Assembly: GCA_963705515.1 (NCBI GenBank) | Contig: CAVPJV010000009.1 | Location: forward strand, 372,001-436,000 | DNA length: 64,000 nucleotides | Direction of reading: 5' to 3' | Source: Gaiellasilicea sp963705515 | GTDB taxonomy: Bacteria; Actinomycetota; Thermoleophilia; Gaiellales; Gaiellaceae | In this document: positions 17,852 to 26,681 of the stretch, one piece after another | How the letters are laid out: the number at the start of each line of letters is the position of its first letter | Numbering within the stretch: the stretch's first letter is position 1 | The notes under the pieces: generated by a model | What the model was told of the DNA's origin: nothing | Databases searched by the model: none | Seen by the model: only the letters and a program-made list of their open reading frames with translations | Program-made: the position numbers and the translations under genes

Positions 17852-18019
17852 ATGAGCATGAACGCACAGATGATCGTCGGCTACGCCGTGCTCTGGATCG
17901 TGCTGATGAAGGCGCTCTTCGCGCGTGCCCGGGTGATCCCGGCCGAGTGCCCGCGCTGCGGCCAGCTCTTCGAGCGGCGCGAGCTCGGCGGCGCGATCTG
18001 CTCCTGCAGCCGGGGCTAG
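17852..18019 (+). CDS. Small membrane protein with a zinc-ribbon-like Cys cluster
   Basis: 55 residues. ATG 17852 (or 17858) opens a hydrophobic stretch MIVGYAVLWIVLMKALF, then VIPAECPRCGQLFERREL and AICSCSRG. The CPxCG...CSC pattern suggests a zinc ribbon just inside the membrane. It overlaps the stop of the convergent M24 gene by 4 bp. No family recognised; the Cys pattern and codon composition support it as real. Confidence 0.6.
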   Translation: MSMNAQMIVGYAVLWIVLMKALFARARVIPAECPRCGQLFERRELGGAICSCSRG

Positions 18020-19083
18020 AAGACCTTCATCGGCAGACGTGAGAGCGGCTCGCCGCCGGAGTCGGTGACGAGCCACGTGTCCTGCATGTAGAGGCACGCC
18101 TTCCCGTCGGCCGCGATCGCGTGCGGGTGCATCGAGAGCACCATGCCCGAGCGCAGCACCGTCTCCATCCCCTCGCCCACGCGCGGGTGCTCGATCATCG
18201 TCATCCCGATCGAGTGGCCGGTGACGTGGCCGAGGTGGTAGCCGCGATCGGTGAACCCCTTCGAGACGGCTCGGTGGACGTCGTGGGCGGTGGCGCCGTC
18301 GCGCATCGCCTCGCGGGCCGCGGCGTGGTACTCGCCGTAGGCATCCACCATCGGCTCGACCTCGGCTGGCACGGCGCCGATCGCACGCGAGACCTCGACC
18401 CAGTGCATCCCGGGACCGGCGACCTCGAGCGACGGCAGCACGAAAGCACCCAGCGTCGTCTCCTTCTTCGCGATCCCGAACTCCGGCCCGATCAGGACCA
18501 TGTTCATCGTCAGCCGGCCACAGCCGCGCTCGACGAAGAGCTCCTCGGCCGGCGCCATCACCTCGGCGGCCGTCCGCCCCGGCTCGTAGGCGGCGAGGAA
18601 CGCCTCGAACCCGTCCTCGTTGATCCGGACGCTCTCGCGCACGGACGCGAGCTCGGCGTCGCTCTTGACCGCCCGCGCGAGGTCGAACTCGGCGTCGAAG
18701 GGGATGAGGTCGAGGCCCTCGAGGGCGCGGAAGTCGCGCACGGTCATGATGTAGTCGAGCCCGTAGACGCCGACGCGCTTCCAGCCGCGGTCGCGAGCCG
18801 TCGCCGCGATCTGCTCTCCCGGCCGGTCGTGGAAGACCTGCTCGAGCTGCGCCGTCCCGTGCTCGCCGACGTAGCGCGCCTCGGTCGGGAAGACGATCTG
18901 CGGCTCCCCGTCGGCGGGCACGACCACGTACGCGTAGCGATGGACGATCTGGAAGCCGGAGAGGTAGGTGACCGAGCCCTCGAAGCCGCTGTACTCGCTG
19001 CCGGACACGATCAGCGCGTCCAGGTCGTGCTCCGCCATCGCGGTGCGGACGTTCCGGTACCTGCGCTCTAGCTCTGCGTCCAA
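18016..19083 (-). CDS. M24-family (pita-bread fold) protein, creatinase-like, metal ligands altered
   Basis: 355 residues from TTG 19083, with GGAGG upstream and a short overlap with the preceding dehydrogenase gene. The N-terminal creatinase-type domain (LDALIVSGSEYSG, GSVTYLSGF) and C-terminal pita-bread domain (LGHVTGHSIGMTMIEHPRVGEG) are clear. Of the five M24 metal ligands only the His in GHSIGM is visible; the Glu positions read LSMHPHA and LYMQDTW, and the paired Asp are not recognisable. Creatinase also lacks the metal site, so an amidine/amide hydrolase of that type is plausible. It is last in the 26601-18016 operon with the ABC importer. Confidence 0.78.
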   Translation of the reverse strand: MDAELERRYRNVRTAMAEHDLDALIVSGSEYSGFEGSVTYLSGFQIVHRYAYVVVPADGEPQIVFPTEARYVGEHGTAQLEQVFHDRPGEQIAATARDRGWKRVGVYGLDYIMTVRDFRALEGLDLIPFDAEFDLARAVKSDAELASVRESVRINEDGFEAFLAAYEPGRTAAEVMAPAEELFVERGCGRLTMNMVLIGPEFGIAKKETTLGAFVLPSLEVAGPGMHWVEVSRAIGAVPAEVEPMVDAYGEYHAAAREAMRDGATAHDVHRAVSKGFTDRGYHLGHVTGHSIGMTMIEHPRVGEGMETVLRSGMVLSMHPHAIAADGKACLYMQDTWLVTDSGGEPLSRLPMKVF

Positions 19084-19994
19084 GACGCCTCCATTCCCTT
19101 GATCAGGGCCACGACGGCCTCGTTGAGCGGGGTCGGGACGCCGTGCTCGCGCCCGAAGCGGACGATGCCGCCGTTCAACCAGTCGACCTCGGTCTGCCGG
19201 CGCGCCTCGACGTCCTGCAGCATCGAGGCCTTGTGGCCGTACGCGACCTCGGGCTTGGCGGCGTGGTCGATCAGCGCCTCCGGATCGGCGTCGAGGGTGA
19301 TCCCCTGCGCGTCCGCGACCGCCTTGCCCTCGTCGACGAGCCCGCTGACGAGCCGGCGCAGGTCCGGGCGCTCGCACACGCGGCCGTGCGTGAGGCCCGT
19401 GAGGGCGCCGATCGGATTCGTCGACGCGTTGAAGATCACCTTCCGCCACTGCGCGCCGCGCGCGTCGTCGACCGCGCTCGTCGGCATCCCACCCCGGGTG
19501 CAGGCGTCCGCGAGCCGCTCGATCTCCTCGCGGGTCGCCGGGCTCGGCTCGAACGGGCCGAAGGTCGTGTCGCCCCTGACGTCCCACTGCACGACGCCGG
19601 GCTCGAGGATCTTCCCCGCAGGGAAGGTCGTCCCCCGGATCACGCGCGCGACGTGCGGCGCGATCCCCTCCTCGTTGCCGACCCCGTTCTGGACCGAGGC
19701 GACCGCGCCGTCGGCGAACGCGTGCGCGGTCGCCCTGATCGCGGCTTCGGTGTGCATTGCCTTCGTCGCCACGATCCCGAAGTCGCAGGCAGGCAGCTCG
19801 GCCGCGTCGGAGGTTGCCCGGATCCCGGTCGCGTGGACCTCCCCCGCACCCGTCAGCTGCAGCCCACGCTCGTTGATCGCGTCGACGTGCGCCTGCGCCA
19901 GGTCGTACGCCCAGACCTCGACGTCCTCGAGCGAGGCGAGGTTGGCCGCGAAGAGCGAGCCGACGGCGCCGCAACCCACCACGCAGACCCTCAT
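19068..19994 (-). CDS. 2-dehydropantoate 2-reductase-like dehydrogenase (PanE/ApbA family)
   Basis: 308 residues from ATG 19994. Rossmann motif VCVVGCGAVGSLFAANLA (~3-20), SVQNGVGNEE (~98), and the catalytic helix QWRKVIFNASTNPIGALTG (~170-188) with the conserved Lys and two Asn. In coenzyme A synthesis PanE reduces ketopantoate with NADPH. Here it is one of two such genes in the same operon as a transporter and oxidative enzymes, so it may reduce a different 2-oxo acid in a catabolic route. It overlaps livM by 4 bp. Confidence 0.85.
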   Translation of the reverse strand: MRVCVVGCGAVGSLFAANLASLEDVEVWAYDLAQAHVDAINERGLQLTGAGEVHATGIRATSDAAELPACDFGIVATKAMHTEAAIRATAHAFADGAVASVQNGVGNEEGIAPHVARVIRGTTFPAGKILEPGVVQWDVRGDTTFGPFEPSPATREEIERLADACTRGGMPTSAVDDARGAQWRKVIFNASTNPIGALTGLTHGRVCERPDLRRLVSGLVDEGKAVADAQGITLDADPEALIDHAAKPEVAYGHKASMLQDVEARRQTEVDWLNGGIVRFGREHGVPTPLNEAVVALIKGMEASWTQS

Positions 19995-20998
19995 GCGGTC
20001 CTCCGTCTCGGCAGCCGCAGCTCGCGTCCGCCGGTGATCCCGGACGGACGCAGGATCAGCATCAGCGCCATCAACGCGCCCAGGATGACGAGCCGCGAGC
20101 CCTCGGGGAGATCGAGCCGGAAGCCGACGCCGATCCCATCCTCGGCGTTCCCGAGCACCGAGTCGAGGCCGCTGACGGCGAGCGCCCCGACGACCGCACC
20201 CCAGAGGCTGGTGAGGCCGCCGATGACGAGCATCGCGAGCGTCAGGAAGGTCAGCTCGAGGTAGACCTGCTCGGTCGTGATCGAGCCGAGCATGTGCACG
20301 AGCAGGCCGCCGGCGAATCCACACAGGGCACCCGAGAGCGTGAACGCCCACAGCCGCTGCCTGTGCACGCTGATCCCCACCGCCTGGGCGGCAGCGGGAT
20401 CCTCGCGCGTCGCCCGCACTTTGCGACCGAGCGGGCTGAGCTGATACGCCCAGGCGACGCCGATGACGATGACCGCACCGACCGTGGCCTGGAGCGGCCC
20501 CGTCGTCTCGGGCACGAGCGAGAGCGTCGTCGCACCCGGCCCGATCTTCGTCCACTCGCGGAGGAGGTTGTGCGTGATCTCGAGCACGGCGAACGTGGCG
20601 ATCCCGGCTGCCAGCCCCGACAGCCGCATCAGCGGCAGCCCGACAACGACGGCGAAGAGGCCGCCGACGAGTGCTGCGACGACGAGCGAGGCCACGTTCC
20701 CGATCGTATGGTCGCGCAGGAGGGGAAACAGGTCGGGAAGCACTCCCGTCTTCGACTCGAGCGGGACGGTCAGCACGCCGGCGGCGAAGGCACCCACCGC
20801 GACGAAGCTGATCTGGCCGAACGAGAGCACCCCGGAGCTGCCGACGAAGACGTAGATCGCGACCACAATCGCCACGGCGGCGAGCGCGTTCAGGAAGTGG
20901 ATCTCGTTCGAGCGCGAGACAAGTGTCGAGCAGAACCCGACGAGCACGACGAGGAGCGCCGGCCCGACCAGCGTCACCCATGTGTCGAGCCGTCTCAT
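19991..20998 (-). CDS. livM: Branched-chain-amino-acid-type ABC permease LivM
   Basis: 335 residues with about nine to ten hydrophobic segments. LivM hallmarks: VFVGSSGVLSFGQISFVAVGAF (~50-72) and the cytoplasmic coupling loop LGRKVRATREDPAAAQAVGI (~195-214), then FALLSGALCGFAGGL-like sequence and the GGLTSLWGAVVGA motif. It forms the membrane channel with LivH; substrate of this system is not predictable from sequence. Overlaps both neighbours by 4 bp, so it is firmly within an operon. Confidence 0.9.
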   Translation of the reverse strand: MRRLDTWVTLVGPALLVVLVGFCSTLVSRSNEIHFLNALAAVAIVVAIYVFVGSSGVLSFGQISFVAVGAFAAGVLTVPLESKTGVLPDLFPLLRDHTIGNVASLVVAALVGGLFAVVVGLPLMRLSGLAAGIATFAVLEITHNLLREWTKIGPGATTLSLVPETTGPLQATVGAVIVIGVAWAYQLSPLGRKVRATREDPAAAQAVGISVHRQRLWAFTLSGALCGFAGGLLVHMLGSITTEQVYLELTFLTLAMLVIGGLTSLWGAVVGALAVSGLDSVLGNAEDGIGVGFRLDLPEGSRLVILGALMALMLILRPSGITGGRELRLPRRRTA

Positions 20999-21903
20999 AC
21001 GCGCTCCACGAGTGCGGACTGGCCGCGCGCGAAGAGCCCGGCCGGGCGGAGGAGCAGAACGAGGATCACCAGCGCGAACACCACCGACGGGAGAAAGACG
21101 GTCTTGTCGGTCGGCAGCGCCCCGTTGATCACACCCGTCGCGAAGCCGATCGCGAAGCCGCCGAGCGTCGCGGTCCAGAGCCGGTCGATGCCGCCGACGA
21201 CGACGCCGACGAGGACGACGATCGTCTCCTTGAGGGCGAAGTCGGGCGAGACGAGGGGCAGCTGCACGGTCAGGATCACCGCGACGGCCGCGGCGAGGAG
21301 CCCGGACAGCAGCACCGCGACGCCGATGACGCGGTCCGCCTTGACGCCGAGCAGACGCGCAGTCCGGAAGTCCGTCGACGCCGCCCGCATCTGCAGGCCG
21401 ATCGTCGTCTTTCCGAGCAGAAGCGCGAGCAGCGCGAGGGCGACGATCGCGACCACGACGGCGAGGATCGTCACCTTGCGGACGTCGACGCCCCAGACCG
21501 TGACCACCTGGTTGAGCGACGCGACCGAGACGGCCGGCTCTCCGATCGTGCCGTCGCGGACGTCGAGGATCAGGGCGACCGCCTGGAGCAGGAAGGCGAT
21601 CGCGAATGTCGTCACGAGCATCACCGCCGGCGACTGCGTGCGCAGTGGGCGAAAGACCGCTCGCTCCATCGCGAACGAGAGGGCGACGACGACCGCGAAG
21701 CAGGCGAGGATGCTCCCGACGACGGGCCAGCCCGACGTGAACGCGAGCGTGTAGGCGCCGGCCATGATCAGCTGGCCGTACGCGAAGTTGACAAGGCGCA
21801 GCACGCCGAAGACGAGGCCGATCCCGACCGCCATCAGCGCGTAGACGGCGCCGAGGCCGACGGCGTCGACGAGTGTCTGGGCGTCGACCACACCGACGAT
21901 CAT
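20995..21903 (-). CDS. livH: Branched-chain-amino-acid-type ABC permease LivH
   Basis: 302 residues, eight or so membrane spans. LivH hallmarks: GLGAVYALMAVGIGLVFGVLRLVNFAYG (~16-43, the NFAHG motif as NFAYG), MERAVFRPLR, the coupling loop LQMRAASTDFRTARLLGVKADRV (~170-192) and a GVVVGGIDRLWTATLGGF segment. Pairs with LivM as the translocation pathway. Start ATG 21903 overlaps the end of livF. Confidence 0.9.
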   Translation of the reverse strand: MIVGVVDAQTLVDAVGLGAVYALMAVGIGLVFGVLRLVNFAYGQLIMAGAYTLAFTSGWPVVGSILACFAVVVALSFAMERAVFRPLRTQSPAVMLVTTFAIAFLLQAVALILDVRDGTIGEPAVSVASLNQVVTVWGVDVRKVTILAVVVAIVALALLALLLGKTTIGLQMRAASTDFRTARLLGVKADRVIGVAVLLSGLLAAAVAVILTVQLPLVSPDFALKETIVVLVGVVVGGIDRLWTATLGGFAIGFATGVINGALPTDKTVFLPSVVFALVILVLLLRPAGLFARGQSALVERV

Positions 21904-22616
21904 GCGAGGTACGCCTGGATCATCTTCTCGGTGTCGTCGGCGTCTGCCGGCGTCAGCGTCATCCGCAGCTCGCCGTTGGCGAGCACGTATGTGCGATCGG
22001 CAAGCGCGACCGTGCGCTGCGCGCGCTGTTCGACGAGGAGGATCGTGACGCCGCGGTCGCGGATCTCGGTGAGCGCGGCGAAGACGGCGTCGACCATGGT
22101 CGGCGCGAGCCCGAGCGACGGCTCGTCGAGCAGGAGCACATCCGGCGCGGCGACGAGCGCGCGACCGATCGCGAGCTGCTGCTGCTGGCCGCCCGAGAGC
22201 GCTCCCGCCTGACGGCCGCGGAAGTCGGCGAGCATCGGAAAGAGGTCGTAGGCGACCGCCAGCGGCTCCGAGCCGTTCGTCCTCCTGGCCGCGAGTCCCA
22301 GACGGAGGTTCTCCTCCACGGACAGCTCACCGAAGATGCGGCGGCCCTCGGGGACGAGCGAGATCCCGGCGCGCGCGATCGACTCGGGTGAGCGACCGCG
22401 GATCGATCGACCGCCCAACCGCACGTCTCCGGTCGCCACCGGCACGACGCCCATGATCGCGTGCAGCGTCGTCGACTTGCCCGCGCCGTTGGGGCCGATC
22501 AGGCCGACGAGCTCGCCGCGGCAGACGTCGAGCGTCAGCGCCGCGCACGGCCGGCACCGTGCCGTAGAGGACGTCGAGGCTCGATCGAGCTCGAGCATCG
22601 CCGGCGCCGCGCTCAC
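21900..22616 (-). CDS. livF: Branched-chain-amino-acid-type ABC ATPase LivF
   Basis: Walker A GPNGAGKSTTLHAI (~40), the Q-loop region, signature LSGGQQQQLAIGRAL, Walker B VLLLDEPSLGLAP and the H-loop area VEQ. The N-terminus is disturbed: between about 22515 and 22590 the encoded STSSTARCRPCAA is out of frame, while the adjacent frame reads LDVLYGTVPAVRG as expected for LivF. Two compensating single-base indels would restore the family sequence, pointing to read error. ATPase of the importer; substrate unknown. Confidence 0.87.
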   Translation of the reverse strand: MSAAPAMLELDRASTSSTARCRPCAALTLDVCRGELVGLIGPNGAGKSTTLHAIMGVVPVATGDVRLGGRSIRGRSPESIARAGISLVPEGRRIFGELSVEENLRLGLAARRTNGSEPLAVAYDLFPMLADFRGRQAGALSGGQQQQLAIGRALVAAPDVLLLDEPSLGLAPTMVDAVFAALTEIRDRGVTILLVEQRAQRTVALADRTYVLANGELRMTLTPADADDTEKMIQAYLA

Positions 22617-23377
22617 TCAGCGACCGCACTCTCGCCGAGGTAGGCGGACGTGACGTCGAGGTTGGCCCGGATCTCGGCCGGCGTGCCCTCGGCCAGCGTC
22701 CGGCCCTGATCGAGCACGTGGATCCTGTCGCAGACCCCCATCACGAGCGCCATGTTGTGGTCGATCAGGAGCACGCCCGCGTCGAAGTCCTCCCGGATCG
22801 CCCGGACGAGCTGCGCGAGCTCCTCGACCTCGGCCTCCGGTATGCCCGCCCCTGGCTCGTCGAGCAGGACGAACTGCGGGCTCGGTTGCGAGCGCGCGCG
22901 CAACGCCGAGGAGGCGTTCGTGGCCGTGTGCCAGCTCGCCGGCCATCGCGTCCTCGTGCGAGGCCGAGCCGCTGCGTCAGCTCGCTCGCCCGCGTACGAG
23001 CGGCGCCCGGCCCGGCTCCCGAGCCGAGAGCCGCCACCTCGATGTTCTCGCGAACGGTGAGCCCCCGGAACGAGCGGCTGTGCTGGAAGGTGCGCGCGAT
23101 CCCGGCGCGGGCGCGCCGGTGAGGGCTCCAGCCGGTCACCTCCCGCTCGCCCAGCTCGACGCTTCCCGAGGTCGGCGTGTCGAACCCGGTCAGGACGTTG
23201 ACGAGCGTCGACTTGCCGGCGCCGTTCGGCCCGATCAGGCCGACGACCTCGTGTCGGTCAAGCGTCGAGCGTGACGCCGTCGAGCGCCTGCACACCCGTG
23301 AAGGACCGCGAGACGGAGGAGGCCCGGAGCGTTCCGCCGGGCCTCCTCGTCGCTGCTGGTGTCGCTTCGTGCGTCAA
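22613..23377 (-). CDS. livG: Branched-chain-amino-acid-type ABC ATPase LivG (three frame breaks)
   Basis: The pieces, in order, make one LivG: SSVSRSFTGVQALDGVTL, then (break ~23262) EVVGLIGPNGAGKSTLVNVLTGF with Walker A, IARTFQHSRSFRGLTVREN, then (break ~22962) ELAHGHERLLGVARALATEP as the signature region, then (break ~22882) FVLLDEPGAGIPEAEVEEL with Walker B and LLIDHNMALVMGVCDRIHVLDQG. All breaks are single bases. The start is unclear: TTG 23377 is in frame but lies beyond a strong hairpin, and the conserved N-terminus begins inside the hairpin. As the flanking operon is intact, I take it to be one functional gene with sequence errors. Confidence 0.75.
23316..23348 (-). terminator. Intra-operon hairpin between the binding-protein gene and livG
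   Basis: GAGGAGGCCCGG pairs perfectly (12 bp) with CCGGGCCTCCTC across a 9-base loop, 33 bp after the stop of the solute-binding-protein gene. No U-run follows on the minus strand. Such hairpins often attenuate or stabilise transcripts so that the binding protein is made in excess over the membrane and ATPase subunits. Confidence 0.65.
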
Positions 23378-23380
23378 GGT

Positions 23381-24571
23381 CTAGATCTTCGGAACGACCT
23401 TGGCGGTCACGGCGCCCACGTAGCTCGCCTTGTTGTCCTGGATCTTGATCACCCGGTACTGGCGCCCGAAGACGCTGTGGAACTGCGGCGAGAAGCTGAC
23501 GAACCCGGAGATCGTCGGCACCTTCTTGAACTTCTCCATTGTCGCCGCGAGCGTCGCGCCGTTCGTCGAGCCGCCCGAGCGCTTGATCGCCGTCACGAGC
23601 CCGTCGATCGTGCCGGCCCCGGCGAGGAAACCGCCGGTCCCTGCCTTGATCTGCTTGGCGAGGCTGCGCACTGCAGGGACGGGATCGTCACCGAACACGG
23701 ATGCGTACGTGACGGCGTAGTAGTTCGTCACCTTTGGCTCAGGCGTGTTCCAGTACGTGCCGTCACCGGCCCACGAGTTCAGGATCGGCGTCTCATTACT
23801 CAGCGAGCGGAGTCCGGAGACCAGCGCCGGCAGCTCACCGAACGCCGTCGACGTGACGATCACGTCGGCCTTCTGGCTGTTGAGGCGACTGACCGCCGCG
23901 TTGACGTTGTTCGCGCCGGTCGCGTAGCTCTCGCGACCGGCGATCTTGCCGCCGAGCTGCGTGAACCGCTTGTCGAACGCCTGGACGACGTTCTTGAAGT
24001 AGACGAGGTACGTGTTCGTGGCGAGGTTGGCCGTCCGCCAGCCTCGACGCCACGCGTACTCCGCCATCGCCGAGCCCTCATCCTGCGCGACGTTGCCGAA
24101 GCTGAACGCAAGCTTGCCCGCCTTGCCGAAGCGCTTCGGCCCCATCTGGTCGGTGCCGATGCACGTCGAGAGCGTCAGCTTGCCGCGCTTGATCGACTCC
24201 TGCACCACCGGCGTTGCGAGATCGACGTCGCAGGTCGTGAAGATGACGTGCGCGCCCTTCCCGAGCAGGCTCGCCGCGCACGACTTCGCCTTCGCCGCGT
24301 TGTTGTTGTTCGTGTCGCAGGTGTCGATCCTGAGCGGGCGTCCGTTGACGCCGCCCTTCGCGTTGACCTGGCCGACGCGGATCTTCGCGGCCGCGAGCGC
24401 CGGATTGTCGAACGGCGCCATGTTCCCCTTGCTGTCGTAGGCCCAGCCGATCACGATCGGTGCCTGCGCGTTCGTCTTCGACGCGCCGACACCGGCCCCG
24501 ACCGCGGCGACCGCGAGCGCGAGTACTGCCAGCAGCGCCCCGAAGGCGCCCCATCGCTTTCCTGCCGTCAT
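23381..24571 (-). CDS. ABC-transporter substrate-binding protein (type 1 periplasmic-binding fold, LivK-like)
   Basis: 396 residues from ATG 24571, GGAGG upstream. Signal sequence WGAFGALLAVLALAVAAVGAGVGA (residues ~7-30). The mature part has the Leu/Ile/Val-binding architecture: IVIGWAYDSKGN, AAKIRVGQVNAKGGVNGRPL, SCAASLLGKGAHVIFTTCDV, LNSQKADVIVTSTAFGELP and an SFSPQFHSVFGR C-terminal segment. It has no lipobox Cys. Several Cys (TCDTNNNN, KSCAAS, TTCDV, STCIG) suggest structural disulfides. It determines the specificity of the importer, but the ligand cannot be read from sequence. Confidence 0.9.
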   Translation of the reverse strand: MTAGKRWGAFGALLAVLALAVAAVGAGVGASKTNAQAPIVIGWAYDSKGNMAPFDNPALAAAKIRVGQVNAKGGVNGRPLRIDTCDTNNNNAAKAKSCAASLLGKGAHVIFTTCDVDLATPVVQESIKRGKLTLSTCIGTDQMGPKRFGKAGKLAFSFGNVAQDEGSAMAEYAWRRGWRTANLATNTYLVYFKNVVQAFDKRFTQLGGKIAGRESYATGANNVNAAVSRLNSQKADVIVTSTAFGELPALVSGLRSLSNETPILNSWAGDGTYWNTPEPKVTNYYAVTYASVFGDDPVPAVRSLAKQIKAGTGGFLAGAGTIDGLVTAIKRSGGSTNGATLAATMEKFKKVPTISGFVSFSPQFHSVFGRQYRVIKIQDNKASYVGAVTAKVVPKI

Positions 24572-25513
24572 TCCTGCCTCCCTTTGGATTCCCGGTAGCT
24601 GTCTTCCTTCGCCTTGATCAGGCGGTAGAGCGTGGTGTGCAGCGGCACCGGCACGCCGAGCCGCTCTGCCTCGCGGACGAGCGAGCCGGTGATCAGCTCG
24701 ATCTCGGTCGGGCGGTGCGCCTCGACGTCCTCGAGCATGGATGGGTAGTGCGCGCTGCCCCGCTGGGTCGCGTGCACGTTCATCTCCCACGGGTCCTCGT
24801 GCAGCTCGATCCCCGCCGCCGCGGCGACGGCCTTGCCCTCGTCCATCAGCGCATGGACGAGATGGCCGAGGTCGGAGTACTGCTCCTCGGCCGCGAAATG
24901 CGGATCGTGCGGCAACCCGGTCAGCGCGGCGACGGCGTTCACGGTTGCGTTGAAGATCAGTTTCGACCACTGCGCCGGCTTCAGGTCCGGGAACGCACGT
25001 GCCTTCAGGCCCGAGCGCTGGATCAACTCGGCGAGCTCCTCGACCCGCTCGTAGGCGATGCCGTTGTACGGGCCGAGCCAGGTCTCGGTGTCGAGGATGT
25101 ACTCGATGTGCGTGTCGTCGTGCCGGGTGCCGCTCATGAACGTGACGCCGGAGACGAGCGGCCAGTCGCCGTGCCGGCGGACGATCTGCTCGGCGCCGAG
25201 GCCGTTTTGGACGGTGACGACTATCGCGTCCGGGAACCGGCCCGCGATGCGCCGCTGCCGCCGCGTCGACGGCGGTTCCCTTGGTCGCGACGATCGCGAC
25301 GTCGACGTCCGGCAGATTCGCCGGGTCGTCGGTCGCGTGCACCCGGCCGGTGAACTCGGCCCGGCCGGTCACCTCGAGGCCCTGCTCCTCGAGCGTGCGG
25401 GCGTGCTCGGGCCGGCGCGTCAGCACCCAGACGTCGGCGACGCGGCTCAGGTGCGCGGCGTAGAGGCTGCCGATGACGCCGCCGCCGACGACGCAGACCC
25501 GCTCGATGGTCAC
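24568..25513 (-). CDS. Second 2-dehydropantoate 2-reductase-like dehydrogenase (one frame break)
   Basis: GTG 25513 opens VTIERVCVVGGGVIGSLYAAHLS (Rossmann) and VDVAIVATKGTAVDAA. A one-base shift near 25250, within a CG-rich repeat, leads into SGTRHDDTHIEYILDTETWLG, the catalytic KPAQWSKLIFNATVNAVAALTG, and the C-terminal helical domain. Total length ~314 residues fits the PanE family. Compared with the other copy at 19068 it diverges widely, so the two probably act on different 2-oxo acids or ketones. Coupled to both neighbours by 4-bp overlaps. Confidence 0.8.
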
Positions 25514-26601
25514 GAGGTCGCGCCCACCGCCTCCCGCTCGGACGCCTTGAAGTGCGGCATCACCGTCGACGCGAACAGCTCCTGCGCCTTGATCGCCTGC
25601 CAGTGCTCGGCGCCGCCGGCGTTGACCGTGATCGAGATCTCGGTCAGGCCGGCGCAGAGCTCCTTCACCGCCTCGATCCGCTCGATCACGTCCGCGGGCG
25701 TGCCGACCCAGACGATGTCGCCGTCGATCATCGCGTCGTACGGCGTCTGCGCGAGCTTCTCGAGGATGCCGGCCGTGTAGAAGCCGTAGCCGGCCGCGTT
25801 CAGCTCGTCCGCCGGCGGCGGGTCGTACTCCGTCAGCGGCGAGGCGTTCCCCTGCAGGAAGCCGACCATCCACTTCTCCGCCTCGCGCTTCGCGACCTCG
25901 CGGTCCTCGTCGATGTAGCAAGCGTGGATCCAGACGATGTCCGGCTCGTTGCCGTGCTCGGCGCACTTGGCTCGGTAGAGGTCGAGCTGCTCCGCCAGGG
26001 CGGCGTACGGCAGCAGCGGCGGCACGACCACGGCCCAGCCGCGCTCCGCCGCGAGCTCGTACGTGCGGTCGGAGGTGCCGCCGAGGAAGACGCGGAACTT
26101 CCGGTCGTCGGCTGGCCGCGGCACGATCCCCGAGTCGGCGATCTTGAAGTGCTTGCCGTCGTAGGAGAACCGCTCGTTCTCGAGCGCCCTGAAGAGCAGC
26201 TCGACCGCCTCCTCGTACCACGCGCGCGATTCCGGCGAGAGCGCGAGCCCCGCCTTCGGCGGCATCCAGCCGTGGCCGCGCCCGACGCCGAACTCGTAGC
26301 GGCCGTCGAGGAGGATGTCCGCCACGGCGATCTGGGAGGCCAGCACGACGGGGTTGTGGTAAGGCATCGAGTGGAGCAGCGTGCGGAAGTTGATCCGCTT
26401 CGTCTTCTGCGCCGCGGCCGCGAACAGCGCCAGCGGGCTCGCGGAGATCGAGAACTTGGGGAAGAAGAAGTGCTCGATCACCGCATAGGCGTCGTAACCG
26501 AGCCGGTCCGCGTTCTGGATCTGCTCGAGCACCTCGCCGTAGAGCTGCGCGGCGGACTTCCCGGGCCAGCTCTGAATCTCCGAGTAGAGGCTGAACTTCA
26601 C
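25510..26601 (-). CDS. Luciferase-like (LLM class) flavin-dependent oxidoreductase
   Basis: 363 residues with the bacterial-luciferase TIM-barrel features: ADRLGYDAYAVIEHFFFPKF (~30-50), INFRTLLHSMPYHNPVVLASQIAVADILLDGRYEFGVGRGHGWMP-type sequence (~70-115) and FLGGTSDRTYELAAERGWAVV (~172-192). Such enzymes use FMNH2 or F420 for monooxygenation or dehydrogenation; the EHF motif is more typical of FMN-type monooxygenases, but the cofactor is uncertain. First gene of the operon down to 18016, with TGACATGTC-type palindromes 18-66 bp upstream of its start. Confidence 0.87.
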   Translation of the reverse strand: MKFSLYSEIQSWPGKSAAQLYGEVLEQIQNADRLGYDAYAVIEHFFFPKFSISASPLALFAAAAQKTKRINFRTLLHSMPYHNPVVLASQIAVADILLDGRYEFGVGRGHGWMPPKAGLALSPESRAWYEEAVELLFRALENERFSYDGKHFKIADSGIVPRPADDRKFRVFLGGTSDRTYELAAERGWAVVVPPLLPYAALAEQLDLYRAKCAEHGNEPDIVWIHACYIDEDREVAKREAEKWMVGFLQGNASPLTEYDPPPADELNAAGYGFYTAGILEKLAQTPYDAMIDGDIVWVGTPADVIERIEAVKELCAGLTEISITVNAGGAEHWQAIKAQELFASTVMPHFKASEREAVGATS

Positions 26602-26618
26602 CCTCGCACCCCTTTCAG

Positions 26619-26667
26619 TGACATGTCTGGACTCCCGCGGCGAGTATCCCGCGGCTGTGTCATGTCA
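26619..26667. promoter_or_regulatory. Pair of TGACATGTCA-type operators
   Basis: TGACATGTCT (26619-26628) and TGTCATGTCA (26658-26667) each differ by one base from the perfect palindrome TGACATGTCA found at 38991. They lie 39 bp apart between the stop of the lyase gene and the start of the luciferase-like gene (26601). A CCCGCGG repeat lies between them. Likely binding sites of one dimeric repressor. Confidence 0.6.
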
Positions 26668-26681
26668 GTCAATGGCCCAGC

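Noticed and set aside
22613..23377. livG as a degraded pseudogene
   Set aside because: Every motif is present and the flanking operon is intact; single-base breaks match a wider pattern of likely sequencing errors.
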